Program-made: the position numbers and the translations under genes
The notes under the pieces: generated by a model
Databases searched by the model: none
Told to the model about the DNA's origin: nothing
What the model saw: only the letters and a program-made list of their open reading frames with translations
In this document: positions 20,401-29,355 of the stretch, one piece after another
How the letters are laid out: each line of letters begins with the position of its first letter
How positions within the stretch are numbered: the stretch's first letter is position 1
Assembly (NCBI GenBank): GCA_020342235.1
Contig: CP073218.1
Location: 372,001-436,000 of the forward strand
DNA: 64,000 bases
Source of the DNA: Saccharomycopsis phalli
Lineage: Eukaryota; Ascomycota; Saccharomycetes; Ascoideales; Saccharomycopsidaceae
Direction of reading: 5' to 3'

Positions 20401-23400
20401 GCGGCTTCAAATATCGTCGCGACTCGGCAATTTCCCGTGGGCTATTTCCTTCGATGGACTCGTCAATTGCTGCTTGAAAATAGTTCATTGGAACCCAGCC
20501 CTTGGACAAGTTGCTGAGCAACACCACCTCGCCCCAACCTGACTCATCCACGTTATAAACAAACGCAATGTCGTCCTTCTCAAAAGTTAAGCAGATGGCC
20601 GTGTCCTCAGAGTTCAAACTGCTGGAATTGAATGCATGAAGCGCTTTGACGAATAGAGATGCAAGTTCGTTGGTTTCCTCATTTTCTACAAACGCCCACT
20701 CAATAGGCGATGCATGAAGATTTGAGCTGTAGTGCCGAGACCGGTGACGGCCCTTCAAGTCCAAGGAGCTCAAGCTAGGACTCTTTTTAACAGCATTTAA
20801 GGACAAGTCACTCTTGAAATTATCTCTCAGTTTCAAGTTACCGTAGACCTCTTGGTAAATAGACTCGTTGGTGCTATTGGAGATGGACGAATGGTGTTTT
20901 GGAGTCAGTCCATTTGGCCTCAAGGAAGTCATAGACTCAGGAGACCTTAAGGCATCGACGCTGCTATTTGTTGTGGAGGTATTTGGAGTGGACTGGGTGC
21001 TAACACGCTTGGACTTTGGGGTAGTTTGTGTCTTCAAGACACTGGTCCGCTTATCAGCATTGGTCATGTGAAAAACTGGCACCTCACCCTTGTATGGTGA
21101 GGTAGAAGGCGTGTCTTTGGTCAATGTCTTTGTGCTTATACTGTGCTGTATGTCCGTGTTGGAGTTGAGCACCTGGTTCATGCTCAATTGCGAGGATTTT
21201 CTTGGGAGAATCTGCTTATCCACAAGGTGAGCTCGGGAATGCTTATTCTCCAAGAACGGATTGACGGCCTCGTTGTCCTCTTTGATCGTTGGCTGTATAT
21301 GCGGAAGACCATTGGCTTCTTGCTGCTTGATCTTGGAGATGTTCGCAAATATTGGGTCCCGCGACATCTCAATTGGCGTTGATGTCAAGCCAAAATCAAG
21401 CTTTTTGCTGCCCTTGGAGTAGTCCACAGCAGTGGCAAACTCAAACTCGGAAATCGGGGATGTCTCGCGGGTTGGGATGAACTTCTCATAGTTGATCCGC
21501 ACAGACTTTGGCGACTTGAACTCATTGAACCCCTCCTTCTGTAGAATATTCTGAATATCCTCGGTGCTCTCCTCGAGATCCTGCACCTCCTTCAATTCCT
21601 GAGCAATCGTCTTTGTGCGCGGGCTCGCCTTTTCCTCAAAGTTCAACGTGATCTGCGAGCTGTTCTTACCGTCATTGGCAAAAATCGGCGTCTGCTCCAC
21701 GTCATCCTCGAAATCAGGAAGCAATGGCGTGCGGAACGCAGCAGATATTGGCCGCAACACTTTCTTGCTGGTGGAAATCGTGGACAAGGTTTTGGCCGAG
21801 CGAGTGAGAAAGTCGTCCTGAATTGAAGATGTGAGTGTCCGTGGCGATCTAGTGCGTTTGTTGCGTATGTTGATATTCGTATCGCTGACATTTTCCAAGC
21901 TGCCGCGCGAGTCATTTGATAACATTGGTTCCGGTAATTTGTTCTGTATCTTAGACTTGGCAAAGCTTGCTAGCCTTGGCGATTCCTGGCTGTGTACTGA
22001 GCTGGAATCAAGAACGCCTGGACTAGGACTAGGCAACGTGCTGGTTGTTACAATACTTGCAGTCTCGCCATACTTGTGCAATGAAGTCATGATACCTGGC
22101 ATGGCCTGCTTGTGGGACAGCTTGTCATCCTGGCGAGAGTCAATCTCCTCAATAGGCGAGAGCTGCGAGTCTTCGAGATCAAGGTCGCGAGTCTCGAAAA
22201 CAAGGTGAGAATCCTTGTCCGGAACACTATTATCGGACTCTCCATTGGAGTACGGCATCACTGGTGGGGTATCAAAATTGACCTTGACGGGCGAAAGACC
22301 CTGGCTCTTTATGGTAGAAATGACGTTGGCCTCGAAGATTTCTGCATCATCAATTGACGAATCATTGGACGTCTTTCCACTGACAACCTCCTTCTCCGGG
22401 GAGTGTTTGTACATTGCTGAGAGTCGCTGTGTTAGTGCTTTTGGCGACTTGAAGAGCTTTATACCGCTTCCAACCAACGATTCCTGCTTCCCTGATATTG
22501 GCAGACCATCGGTCTCGTGTGACCTGTCTGAAGCAAACTCGCCCATTTCGATTTTCTTTGGCGGGGTCATTTGGTCGTCTTCCATAAACACAAAGTCCAA
22601 GTTCTTCAGACTGCTGATCGACGCACGGCCCTTTGGAGTCCCAGAAAAGGAAATCTTGCTGAAAATTTTGCTTATTCTGTTGCCCGAGTTTCTCAGCTTC
22701 ACCAGACGCGGCGTCACCACCTCCTTTTCAACCCGCACAGCCTCAATTGGCGGCAAGAGCTGCAGCTCTTCTGGCGTGAGTGGATCCTTGGGAGTCTCCT
22801 GAATCTCAGGCATAGGCTTGTCCTTTAGATTAATATTGCTGCTGCTGAAATTGTGTGTGTAAACTGGTGTTGTCGGGGACCGCGTCTTGAAGTAGAAAGA
22901 ATCCTCAGTCATGGTGCTGAGCCGTCCCTCGACGTTCACATTCAAGTCCTCTTTATCACGTTTCTGTATACGGTCGAGCTGCTCATCGCTGTCGGAGAAT
23001 TCCACCGGGGTCTGCACAATGTCCATATTCTGGTTGTTCAGGTACCTGCTATTAATATCAGCGAGATCCCGGGGCTTGGCCTTAACGTTCTTGACTAGTT
23101 TGTTGAAAAACGAAAACGATCTCTTGTTCGTCGGCACTTTATCCTGCTCCTCACTCTCAGGCACACTTTCTTCGCTCTGGTGGTGGCTGGCAGCTGTTGT
23201 GTTTGTTTGCGATAGACTGTTGCTGCGAATATGACTCAACTCATTAATACTGATCTTTCTCTTGGCAACAGGCTTTGAGGAAGTATTGAATGTGGCGCTG
23301 CCCGATCCTTCCTTCACCCCAAAGTTTAATTGACGAATACCCTGTGGCACCTCTTCAGGCAGTTCGTTAGCGCCGGTTGCAACAATATTATTCAACCTAG

Positions 23401-23644
23401 AAGGCGCTTTTCTGATCCTCTGGGAGTCATCATCTGCAGAAATCAACGACAACTTGGACGACTTTCGAAGAAGGCTGCTCATGGACTGGCCACGATTCTC
23501 AGAACTTTCCCCCAAGTCACTAGTAGATCCTTCGGCGTTGGTCGCGTCATTTATACTATTCGCATGTGAACTTCTTTTCTTCACAACTCTGTTGTCAGGG
23601 TCAGTCAAATCACTCGCCTTATTCCGTCTACTGAATATTCCCAT
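17438..23644 (-). CDS. Giant SH3-RasGEF guanine nucleotide exchange factor
   Basis: 2068 residues from ATG 23644 (MGIFSRRNKAS). Residues 1 to about 980 are serine/threonine/proline-rich, basic and disordered, with many SP/TP sites. An SH3 domain lies at about 993-1060 (ALHAF, then DDIAFVYNVDESGWGEV and GWVPMNYF). A helical region with a basic KRNRRRTKRKSK patch follows. A RasGEF N-domain starts near 1505 (GSSLRGLVYLLANE) and the catalytic Cdc25 domain spans about 1790-2030 (LTDLESKIFLAIQPVEL, then the PYINLFLQDI helix). It should activate a Ras-like GTPase. Cdc25 and the Bud5 polarity factor are the candidates; the mid-protein SH3 and long N-terminus make the choice uncertain. Confidence 0.85.
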   Translation of the reverse strand: MGIFSRRNKASDLTDPDNRVVKKRSSHANSINDATNAEGSTSDLGESSENRGQSMSSLLRKSSKLSLISADDDSQRIRKAPSRLNNIVATGANELPEEVPQGIRQLNFGVKEGSGSATFNTSSKPVAKRKISINELSHIRSNSLSQTNTTAASHHQSEESVPESEEQDKVPTNKRSFSFFNKLVKNVKAKPRDLADINSRYLNNQNMDIVQTPVEFSDSDEQLDRIQKRDKEDLNVNVEGRLSTMTEDSFYFKTRSPTTPVYTHNFSSSNINLKDKPMPEIQETPKDPLTPEELQLLPPIEAVRVEKEVVTPRLVKLRNSGNRISKIFSKISFSGTPKGRASISSLKNLDFVFMEDDQMTPPKKIEMGEFASDRSHETDGLPISGKQESLVGSGIKLFKSPKALTQRLSAMYKHSPEKEVVSGKTSNDSSIDDAEIFEANVISTIKSQGLSPVKVNFDTPPVMPYSNGESDNSVPDKDSHLVFETRDLDLEDSQLSPIEEIDSRQDDKLSHKQAMPGIMTSLHKYGETASIVTTSTLPSPSPGVLDSSSVHSQESPRLASFAKSKIQNKLPEPMLSNDSRGSLENVSDTNINIRNKRTRSPRTLTSSIQDDFLTRSAKTLSTISTSKKVLRPISAAFRTPLLPDFEDDVEQTPIFANDGKNSSQITLNFEEKASPRTKTIAQELKEVQDLEESTEDIQNILQKEGFNEFKSPKSVRINYEKFIPTRETSPISEFEFATAVDYSKGSKKLDFGLTSTPIEMSRDPIFANISKIKQQEANGLPHIQPTIKEDNEAVNPFLENKHSRAHLVDKQILPRKSSQLSMNQVLNSNTDIQHSISTKTLTKDTPSTSPYKGEVPVFHMTNADKRTSVLKTQTTPKSKRVSTQSTPNTSTTNSSVDALRSPESMTSLRPNGLTPKHHSSISNSTNESIYQEVYGNLKLRDNFKSDLSLNAVKKSPSLSSLDLKGRHRSRHYSSNLHASPIEWAFVENEETNELASLFVKALHAFNSSSLNSEDTAICLTFEKDDIAFVYNVDESGWGEVVLLSNLSKGWVPMNYFQAAIDESIEGNSPREIAESRRYLKPLFIAAAEFLLNPQEIPQEDSDEFTFSTKHMNNIRDGVKLLLQYTDSLSRTAPVVHKRPVVRKVRKALLADWYTLMSKAEKYKGTTKAVKIDFLKGLTYKVLIKAIAFLDIWGNESEMYLQEREQEKQEKRNRRRTKRKSKPEKVIYLEKVPFASERLQEVKVLLLKYLSLIMGRLDIIEHNYSGCEQLESIIHQIILLLRELLFIGKSASILLSASNYLLDASLDNLLALVSDLVTSVKNLVSKTTEEDLDSVYEVNIKGEGEDFLFTKEGSKLIRVVAQMVTSVTNAVDSCLHLLTLTKDFQLNIYRKYPDFGLMKIGSEDFVRKCVADFTDIHGVNIGHNLSTEPSIRDSTLFKYSRIRGSVDNKFFITKDGTRLLREYLIQDDVAGTFIPITNEEYDNDYSADTLSKDVIYDDGKNVIGSSLRGLVYLLANERSHPSLFFIATFFMSFRQYGTTKDILRELIKRFDIGDREKEFLTRNHILRINEVTAYDSRLKKRRKMILSVIKVWLESYWSYEEDFRYLPTLVNFINESAIYYLESDSFELLELSAKIIVNHPSKKNIEDQHLEYLQIISRRIGLQKKDTAVDSNSISASNSENDLSSLSSNSSMSSLVLLPLNFNYNVSSTMNKSQNASVEKAVTIFRTALGDDWPSPNDTQSRMFHTINNDKLIEAWFCCCAKMLETPVPSTNAEIYNLSAMETAKQLTDLESKIFLAIQPVELIEENFREKRIQLKKSPNVERSILFTNLLGEFVLDSIIAPNITMKNRTNSLKQWLKIAVWCFQLRNYNSFAAIVTTLQSSAISRLDKLWSSLSNKYVENFEYMIKIVNPDKNYKVYRNMMKPYLTTEDNKCSVPLVPYINLFLQDIIFANDGNPDYRVVLIDNQSKKLINFDKHSKIVNTISEMEFFQVKYLDSNDASTNSLTSPISKSSVFSFSPTVSNNEGLDIISPNLALQELLLFKLWTSNQNGIKMKDRFWKFSTDIQPLGV

Positions 23645-24003
23645 ATTGTCCCATTCAATAACAGGACGCTAGTAGTGATCGCCAATATTACTTTGCGAAA
23701 CAAAAATAATTAAAAAAAAAATATGCCCTGCTTATTAAATTAATCACTGGTAAATACTTTTTATTCGATCCTTTAATCACAAGTAGTCCTCTTATCCAGC
23801 CAGCTTTTTTTCACTTCATCGCTAGCAGATGACAACCCCCTTTACCCTGTGCAGCATCACGTGCAAAACACCTAATGCTGGAGGGGCCAGCCCCCTGGCA
23901 ACATCCCTACATCAATAATTATGCTTCGCTCCTTTTACAATGTTACTTTATTTGGAAATGCCTCTATACCCTGTCCCCGTTGACAAAACCGCAAATCACG
24001 TTG
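23645..24003. promoter_or_regulatory. RasGEF upstream region with a CACGTG site
   Basis: A 359-bp spacer between the Rid-family stop and the RasGEF start. It holds a CACGTG palindrome at 23858-23863, about 214 bp upstream of the RasGEF ATG, and an A-run near 23710. No gene is seen. Confidence 0.5.
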
Positions 24004-24378
24004 CTACAATACCCCTATTTGGTTACGGGCCCGTGCCACAACCATTAACTCCAACTTTATTGCCACATTGGGAAATGCCACAGTCTGATATCTTCTTGGA
24101 ATATTCCCAAAGGCCCCACCAATGATTCGGTCTATGAATTTTATATCCTGCTGGTTTCCCACCAACACCTTCATTTCAACAATGTGGTTTGCCGTGATAT
24201 GCATCGCCGTTAGCTGTGTTTCAGTATTAACTAGTGCCTGTTGTACCTGTCGTCGGAGATCATGGTCGATCTTTCCTGTGCCGTAGTCTATGCCTATCTG
24301 GCCAACCGTCACAAGCTCTCTTCCGCGGAAGTCGGCATTCTTGATTACTGTGTGACCCACAATCGCTTGGCCTGGCAT
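24004..24378 (-). CDS. Rid (YjgF/YER057c/UK114) family protein
   Basis: 124 residues from ATG 24378. The order of motifs follows the Rid fold: VGQIGIDYGTGKI, then a central helix (RRQVQQALVNTETQLTAM), MKVLVGNQQDIKFIDRIIGG, PRRYQTVAFPNVAIKLELMVVARA. The arginine before QTV and the glutamate in KLEL match positions that bind substrate in RidA deaminases, which hydrolyse reactive enamines/imines made by PLP enzymes. It is more divergent than Mmf1/Hmf1 and has no clear mitochondrial presequence. It lies 121 bp downstream of MIS1 on the same strand. Subfamily and exact substrate are unknown. Confidence 0.72.
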   Translation of the reverse strand: MPGQAIVGHTVIKNADFRGRELVTVGQIGIDYGTGKIDHDLRRQVQQALVNTETQLTAMHITANHIVEMKVLVGNQQDIKFIDRIIGGAFGNIPRRYQTVAFPNVAIKLELMVVARARNQIGVL

Positions 24379-24499
24379 ATCCAGGTGTTGCCAAGATGAA
24401 ATTTATCTTCCATGTAATATTACCCGGCTATTCCGAGCTGCAGCTACGCGTATCTAACAAAGGTCCTACAACTTTAAATCGCCGTGTCTTTGTATAGTT

Positions 24500-27448
24500 C
24501 TAGAACAATCCCTCAATGTCTCCGGTTTCCTCGTTGACCTCCACGTTCATGAATCCAGAATGCGTAGGCAATCCTGGAATTGTCATGATCTTGCCTGCCA
24601 ATGCGTAGAAGTATCCTGCTCCGTTGGAGAGCTTGACTTCCCGAATAGGAATCTTGAAGCCTGAAGGCACGCCCTTGAGGGTTGGATCGTGTGATAAGGA
24701 GTACTGCGTCTTGGCAATGCAGATTGGGAAATCACTGAAACCCTGCTTCTCAAAGTTTCTAATTTGCTCTCTAGCAAGATCCGAAACCTCAATGCCGTCA
24801 GCACCGTACATCTTGGTAGCAATAGCATGTAACTTCTCCTCGATGGATGTGCTTGAGGTGTCGTAGAGATAGTTGAGTTCCTTCTGTTCGGCTTCCTTGG
24901 TGATCTCCACAATTGCCTCGGCCAACTTCACCGCTCCCTTTCCGCCTTCCTCCCAGTGGTTAGAAGCGATGGCATCAGCTGCTCCAGCTTCCTTGGCCTT
25001 GGTCTTGATCAATTCCAACTCCTCTGGGTCGTCAGTGCTGAACTGGTTCACGGCGACGACAACCGGGCTTCCAAAGCTCTTTGCATTGGCAATTTGCTTG
25101 GCCAAGTTTGCACATCCATTGCCAACCAACTCCAAATTCTTGGTGGTGTATTCCTCAGGTAAACTCTGTCCTGGCTTGACATCTGGGCCTCCTCCGTGTA
25201 ACTTCAAAGCCCGAGTTGTGGCGACAATGACCACGACATCCGGACGTAATCCAGAAGCACGGCACTTGATGTTGAAGAATCGCTCACCACCCATGGTAAA
25301 GTCAAATCCTGCCTCGGTAACAACATAGCCCTTTTGCGGCACGAACGACGACTCCTTAGGTACAACGTCGCGGTGGCTGGTCAAGAGCCCGAGCTCCTGC
25401 TTCACGACGTCCATATGCTTTGGCACACCGACCAATTTCAAGGCAATCTTATCGGCAATCACAGAAGATGCACCAATGGAAATGTTGGCAAACGGACCGG
25501 CATGCACCAAAACAGGCTGACCTTCCAACGTCTGCATAAGCGTAGGCTTGATGGTATCCTTGAGCAATGCAGCAATGGCTCCGCCACAACCAACGTCGTC
25601 GCATGTGACTGGGTCGCCATTTGTATCCAATGCAACAATGATCTTTCCCACACGGTGTCTGAGGTCGTTCAAGTCGGCTGAAAGAGCCAAAATCGCCATC
25701 AACTCCGAGGCGACTGTGATGTCAAAACCAGTCTTGCGGATGAATCCCTTCTCGGTTGGAGCCTGGCCAATGGTGACTTCTCTCAAGAACCGGTCGTTCA
25801 CGTCAACAACCCGCTTGATCGACACCTTTTCAGGGTCGATGTTGAGCCGGGCAAATCGAGTGACCTCCTCGCTGGTGAGATCGTCGGGGTTGGTCTTGTT
25901 GATACCCAATTTTTTTAAGCGGGCAAGCATCAGGTGGGTGAACTGCCGCTTACCCCCCTTGACAGGAACCAACCGCTTGTAGAAACTGTTGTCGTTCTTC
26001 TGAGTAGCCTCGTGGAAAATCCGTGCGTCAATGGCAGCCGCAAGCAAGTTGTTTGCCATTGAAATCGCATGGATGTCACCAGTCAAGTGCATGTTAAACT
26101 CGTCCATTGGAATCACCTGAGAATACCCTCCACCAGCAGCTCCGCCCTTGACACCAAACGTTGGGCCCATGGACGGTTGTCTGACGTTTGCGACTACAGG
26201 CTTGTTCAAATATGACCCCAAGGCCTGAACCAACCCAATTGTCGTGGTAGACTTGCCTTCTCCAAGAGGAGTAGGAGTGATTCCGGCAACCAAGATGTAG
26301 TTACCATTGTCCCGCTCCTCTGCTAATCTTTCATAGGCATCCAAGGACACTTTCCCCTTGTAGCTTCCATACTGGTCAAACTCGCCTGCGCGAATCCCCA
26401 AGTTCTCTGCGACTTCCTGGATCGGCCGAGGGTGCTGGCTTCTTGAAATCTCAATGTCACTAGGCACGGGCTTGACGGTACTAAGACGCAACGACTCGGT
26501 CGAAACAGGCTTGAACTTCACCAATTCCTGCTCCTTGGCCCCTTTCAACACATTGCTAATAAGCATGGCCACGGTCATTGGCCCAACTCCGCCTGGAACC
26601 GGAGTAACTGTGCCGGCGACTTTTTTAACGGACTCAAAGTCAACGTCACCAACCAATCTCTGGCCAGACTTTTTGCTAGAGTCCGGAATGTAGTTGATAC
26701 CAACATCAATCACTACGGCACCAGGCTTGAGCCAATCGCCTTTGACAAAGTTAGGCTTGCCAATTGCTGCGACTACAATATCGGCTCCTCGAACCACATC
26801 AACAAGATTCTCGGTCTTCGAGTGGCACACCGTCACAGTAGCATCCAAATTCTTCAACAATGCCGCCACTGGAGTCCCAACGATATCAGATCTTCCAAGA
26901 ACAACCGCATTCTTGCCTTTGAACTGGGTGCCAGCCGCCTTCAATAACTCAATGACACCACTAGGAGTGCACGGAATAAACGACGGGTTGCCTCCCTTTT
27001 TCGAAAGCTCACCAACATTCTGCCGTCCAAACCCATCGACATCCTTTTCATCATTGACAGCATTGGTGATACGGGTCTCATTCAAGTGACGAGGCAATGG
27101 CAACTGTATCAAAATGCCATGGACATCAATGTCTTTGTTCAACTTTTGGATTTCAAAGAGCAACTCCGACTCTGAGATGTTCTCGGGGAATTGAATGAGA
27201 TTCGACTGGATCTTGGAAGCATCTGCTGCCTTGAGCTTCATGCGAACATAGGTAGAGGAATCTGGTCTGCCACCCACTTGAATAATAGATAAATTAGGCT
27301 GGAACTGGGGGTTGATCTTCTTGATTCTTTCCACCTCACTCGCGGCTTCAGCCCGGATTTTCTGGGCCAAGTCCTTCCCAGACAAGATCTGGGCTTGCAA
27401 AGAATGCGCTGACCGAGAAAGGTGCCTGGCGTGTACTCTCGACAACAT
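24500..27448 (-). CDS. MIS1: Mitochondrial C1-tetrahydrofolate synthase
   Basis: 982 residues, close to yeast Mis1 (975). The N-terminus (MLSRVHARHLSRSAHSLQAQ) is a typical cleavable mitochondrial presequence, which separates it from cytosolic Ade3. Residues about 20-330 are the methylenetetrahydrofolate dehydrogenase/cyclohydrolase domain (YVRMKLKA, VLGRSDIVGTPVA, PVPGGVGPMTVAML). Residues about 345-982 are the formyltetrahydrofolate synthetase domain, with the ATP loop TPTPLGEGKSTTT and the PTFGVKGGAAGGGY stretch. The three activities interconvert one-carbon folates in the matrix and feed formyl-methionyl tRNA and serine/glycine metabolism. One in-frame CTG codon (25931-25933) falls where a small or polar residue is expected. 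Confidence 0.95.
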   Translation of the reverse strand: MLSRVHARHLSRSAHSLQAQILSGKDLAQKIRAEAASEVERIKKINPQFQPNLSIIQVGGRPDSSTYVRMKLKAADASKIQSNLIQFPENISESELLFEIQKLNKDIDVHGILIQLPLPRHLNETRITNAVNDEKDVDGFGRQNVGELSKKGGNPSFIPCTPSGVIELLKAAGTQFKGKNAVVLGRSDIVGTPVAALLKNLDATVTVCHSKTENLVDVVRGADIVVAAIGKPNFVKGDWLKPGAVVIDVGINYIPDSSKKSGQRLVGDVDFESVKKVAGTVTPVPGGVGPMTVAMLISNVLKGAKEQELVKFKPVSTESLRLSTVKPVPSDIEISRSQHPRPIQEVAENLGIRAGEFDQYGSYKGKVSLDAYERLAEERDNGNYILVAGITPTPLGEGKSTTTIGLVQALGSYLNKPVVANVRQPSMGPTFGVKGGAAGGGYSQVIPMDEFNMHLTGDIHAISMANNLLAAAIDARIFHEATQKNDNSFYKRLVPVKGGKRQFTHLMLARLKKLGINKTNPDDLTSEEVTRFARLNIDPEKVSIKRVVDVNDRFLREVTIGQAPTEKGFIRKTGFDITVASELMAILALSADLNDLRHRVGKIIVALDTNGDPVTCDDVGCGGAIAALLKDTIKPTLMQTLEGQPVLVHAGPFANISIGASSVIADKIALKLVGVPKHMDVVKQELGLLTSHRDVVPKESSFVPQKGYVVTEAGFDFTMGGERFFNIKCRASGLRPDVVVIVATTRALKLHGGGPDVKPGQSLPEEYTTKNLELVGNGCANLAKQIANAKSFGSPVVVAVNQFSTDDPEELELIKTKAKEAGAADAIASNHWEEGGKGAVKLAEAIVEITKEAEQKELNYLYDTSSTSIEEKLHAIATKMYGADGIEVSDLAREQIRNFEKQGFSDFPICIAKTQYSLSHDPTLKGVPSGFKIPIREVKLSNGAGYFYALAGKIMTIPGLPTHSGFMNVEVNEETGDIEGLF

Positions 27449-27858
27449 TATTATAGAGCAATAATGTGATGGCAGGGGTGGTTATAATACTAGTATTATT
27501 AATATAAAAGCAATACTATCAGTCGCAACAAAATTGTTATTAGGGCTCTTATATGTTAAGTTGCTTTTCAGAAAACCTTTTCTTCCCAATGAGTAATCTC
27601 AAGAGAAAAATTTAGACTCTGAAATTAAAGTTTCCCGATAGATTGAAAAAAAAAAAGCCAGAGTAGACTATATACGCAGTCGGGTTTTGGTTGCCACACG
27701 AAATTACAAAATTAATTAATAAACCCCGTCGGCTAATTTAATATTCGCCATTTATATTCGTCCATGACCAAATTCCAGCTACAGTTATGGTTTGGGGCAC
27801 TGGCTCTCCTTCAGCATCATGCTTATAAGCTCAAGTCCCACCATCTTCCTTGGTAACC
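27449..27858. promoter_or_regulatory. Divergent promoter, MIS1 and the transporter gene
   Basis: A 410-bp spacer between two divergent starts. It is AT-rich, with an A-run near 27647 and TTAATTAAT near 27713. No open frame, CACGTG site or repeat was seen. Confidence 0.5.
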
Positions 27859-29067
27859 ATGGCTAAGCAGATTTCCAAAGTTTCCATTTTGTTATTAGCC
27901 TGCGGGCTTATTGTAACAGGATGCATGAATTCCATATTCACAAAGTATCAAGATAATCAGTGTGTTTCTCACTGCGATGACCCAAGGAAAAGACGCCACT
28001 TTGAGCAGCCAGTGTTGCAGACATTGCAAATGTTTATTGGTGAGCTCTCGTGTGGACTACTTTTGATCTCCGAGCTGATTGCTTATTATAAACAGCGGAA
28101 CCAGTCCCCTGAATCCGAAGCCTTGGTTAGTGGGGAACAAGGCGATTACGGAACCGTTCAAGTGTCGGGGACCTTGACTAAACAGCGAATAAACTGGTAC
28201 AACTGTTTTTGGTTTTCGATACCAGCGATTTGCGATATTTGCGGGACCACTTTGATGAACCTCGGGTTAATTTATGTGTCTGTATCGATCTACCAAATGA
28301 TCCGAGGTGCGCTCATTTTGTTTGTTGCGGTCTTCTCGGTCCTATTTTTGAAGCGAACCATCAGCAACGTCGAATGGGCAAGTTTATTTGTGGTGGTTGT
28401 GGGTATTACAGTAGTCGGCTATACTGGAAGCACCACCAAACATGACGCTGATGCCCAGTCTACCGAAGCAAATACAATGGCAGTCTTGGGAATCTTTTTG
28501 GTTTTGCTAGCACAGGTTTTCACTGCCAGTCAATTTGTCATTGAGGAACATATCATGAACAAACTCTACATTTCCCATCCGGGAAAGATTGTGAGTTTGG
28601 AAGGGTTGTTTGGCACTTGGATCACCTTCATTGGTATGATATTGCTTCATATTTTGTCGGTGTGGGTGTATCACAACAAAAAGGCCAGCAACAAGTTTAA
28701 CATGATCATTGCCTTTGACGAGTTCTTGTCAAACAAGAAGGTCCTCTATAGTGGAATTGGAGCCATGTTTTCAATTGCCGCGTTCAACATTGTCGGCGTC
28801 ACAGTCACCAAGAAATTGAGTGCCACTTCAAGATCGACCATTGATACTTGTAGAACCTTGTTGGTGTGGTTGGTTTCCATGGCTTTGGGCTGGGAGTCTT
28901 TCAATGCGCTCCAATTGTTTGGCTTTGTGTTGTTGGTTGCCGGAACCTTGGTATTTAACAAGATAGTGACGATTGACGACAAGTATTTGCCAAGTTTCTT
29001 AATCGAGTCCCCGAAGCACTCGGCTTTGATTGACGAAGTAGTCAACGAGCAAATTGAACGACAATAG
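27859..29067 (+). CDS. SLC35F6-like drug/metabolite transporter
   Basis: 402 residues from ATG 27859 (MAKQISKVSILLLACGLIVTG). About ten hydrophobic helices alternate with short loops, as in the drug/metabolite transporter superfamily. The first helix followed by GCMNSIFTKYQDNQC, the ASQFVIEEHIMNKLY segment and the C-terminal STIDTCRTLLVWLVSMALGW helix are typical of the SLC35F6 branch. Members sit in endomembranes or mitochondria and lysosomes; their substrate is not well defined. A hydrophilic loop lies at about residues 75-115 and the C-terminus is cytosolic and polar. The gene is divergent to MIS1. Confidence 0.8.
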   Translation: MAKQISKVSILLLACGLIVTGCMNSIFTKYQDNQCVSHCDDPRKRRHFEQPVLQTLQMFIGELSCGLLLISELIAYYKQRNQSPESEALVSGEQGDYGTVQVSGTLTKQRINWYNCFWFSIPAICDICGTTLMNLGLIYVSVSIYQMIRGALILFVAVFSVLFLKRTISNVEWASLFVVVVGITVVGYTGSTTKHDADAQSTEANTMAVLGIFLVLLAQVFTASQFVIEEHIMNKLYISHPGKIVSLEGLFGTWITFIGMILLHILSVWVYHNKKASNKFNMIIAFDEFLSNKKVLYSGIGAMFSIAAFNIVGVTVTKKLSATSRSTIDTCRTLLVWLVSMALGWESFNALQLFGFVLLVAGTLVFNKIVTIDDKYLPSFLIESPKHSALIDEVVNEQIERQ

Positions 29068-29355
29068 CTGACGTACCTAGTGTACTGCGTATGATGTCAA
29101 TAGCTGGACTCCTGGGTTCATTATATATATAATAATAGAGAATTTGAGAAAAGAAAAAAAAATTATATATGAAATCGGAAGCTTCAGTACCATTGTCTGG
29201 TTGAAGAGTATCATGTGATTGTCACGTATAAACAGTAGTAGCAACAGAGGTACAACTGCAAATGCGGTGCGCCATGCATCAAGGCTGGAATAACATCTAC
29301 AGTCAATTGATAATATATTCTCGACAAATCAACAATACATTAATCTAGAAACAAT
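29068..29355. other. Convergent spacer
   Basis: 288 bp between two stop codons with a TATATATATAATAATA tract near 29123 and an A-run near 29155, both suitable for 3'-end formation. No gene is seen. Confidence 0.5.

Noticed and set aside
22215-22802. 195-codon plus-strand frame within the RasGEF gene
   Set aside because: Shadow of a serine-rich coding region on the other strand.
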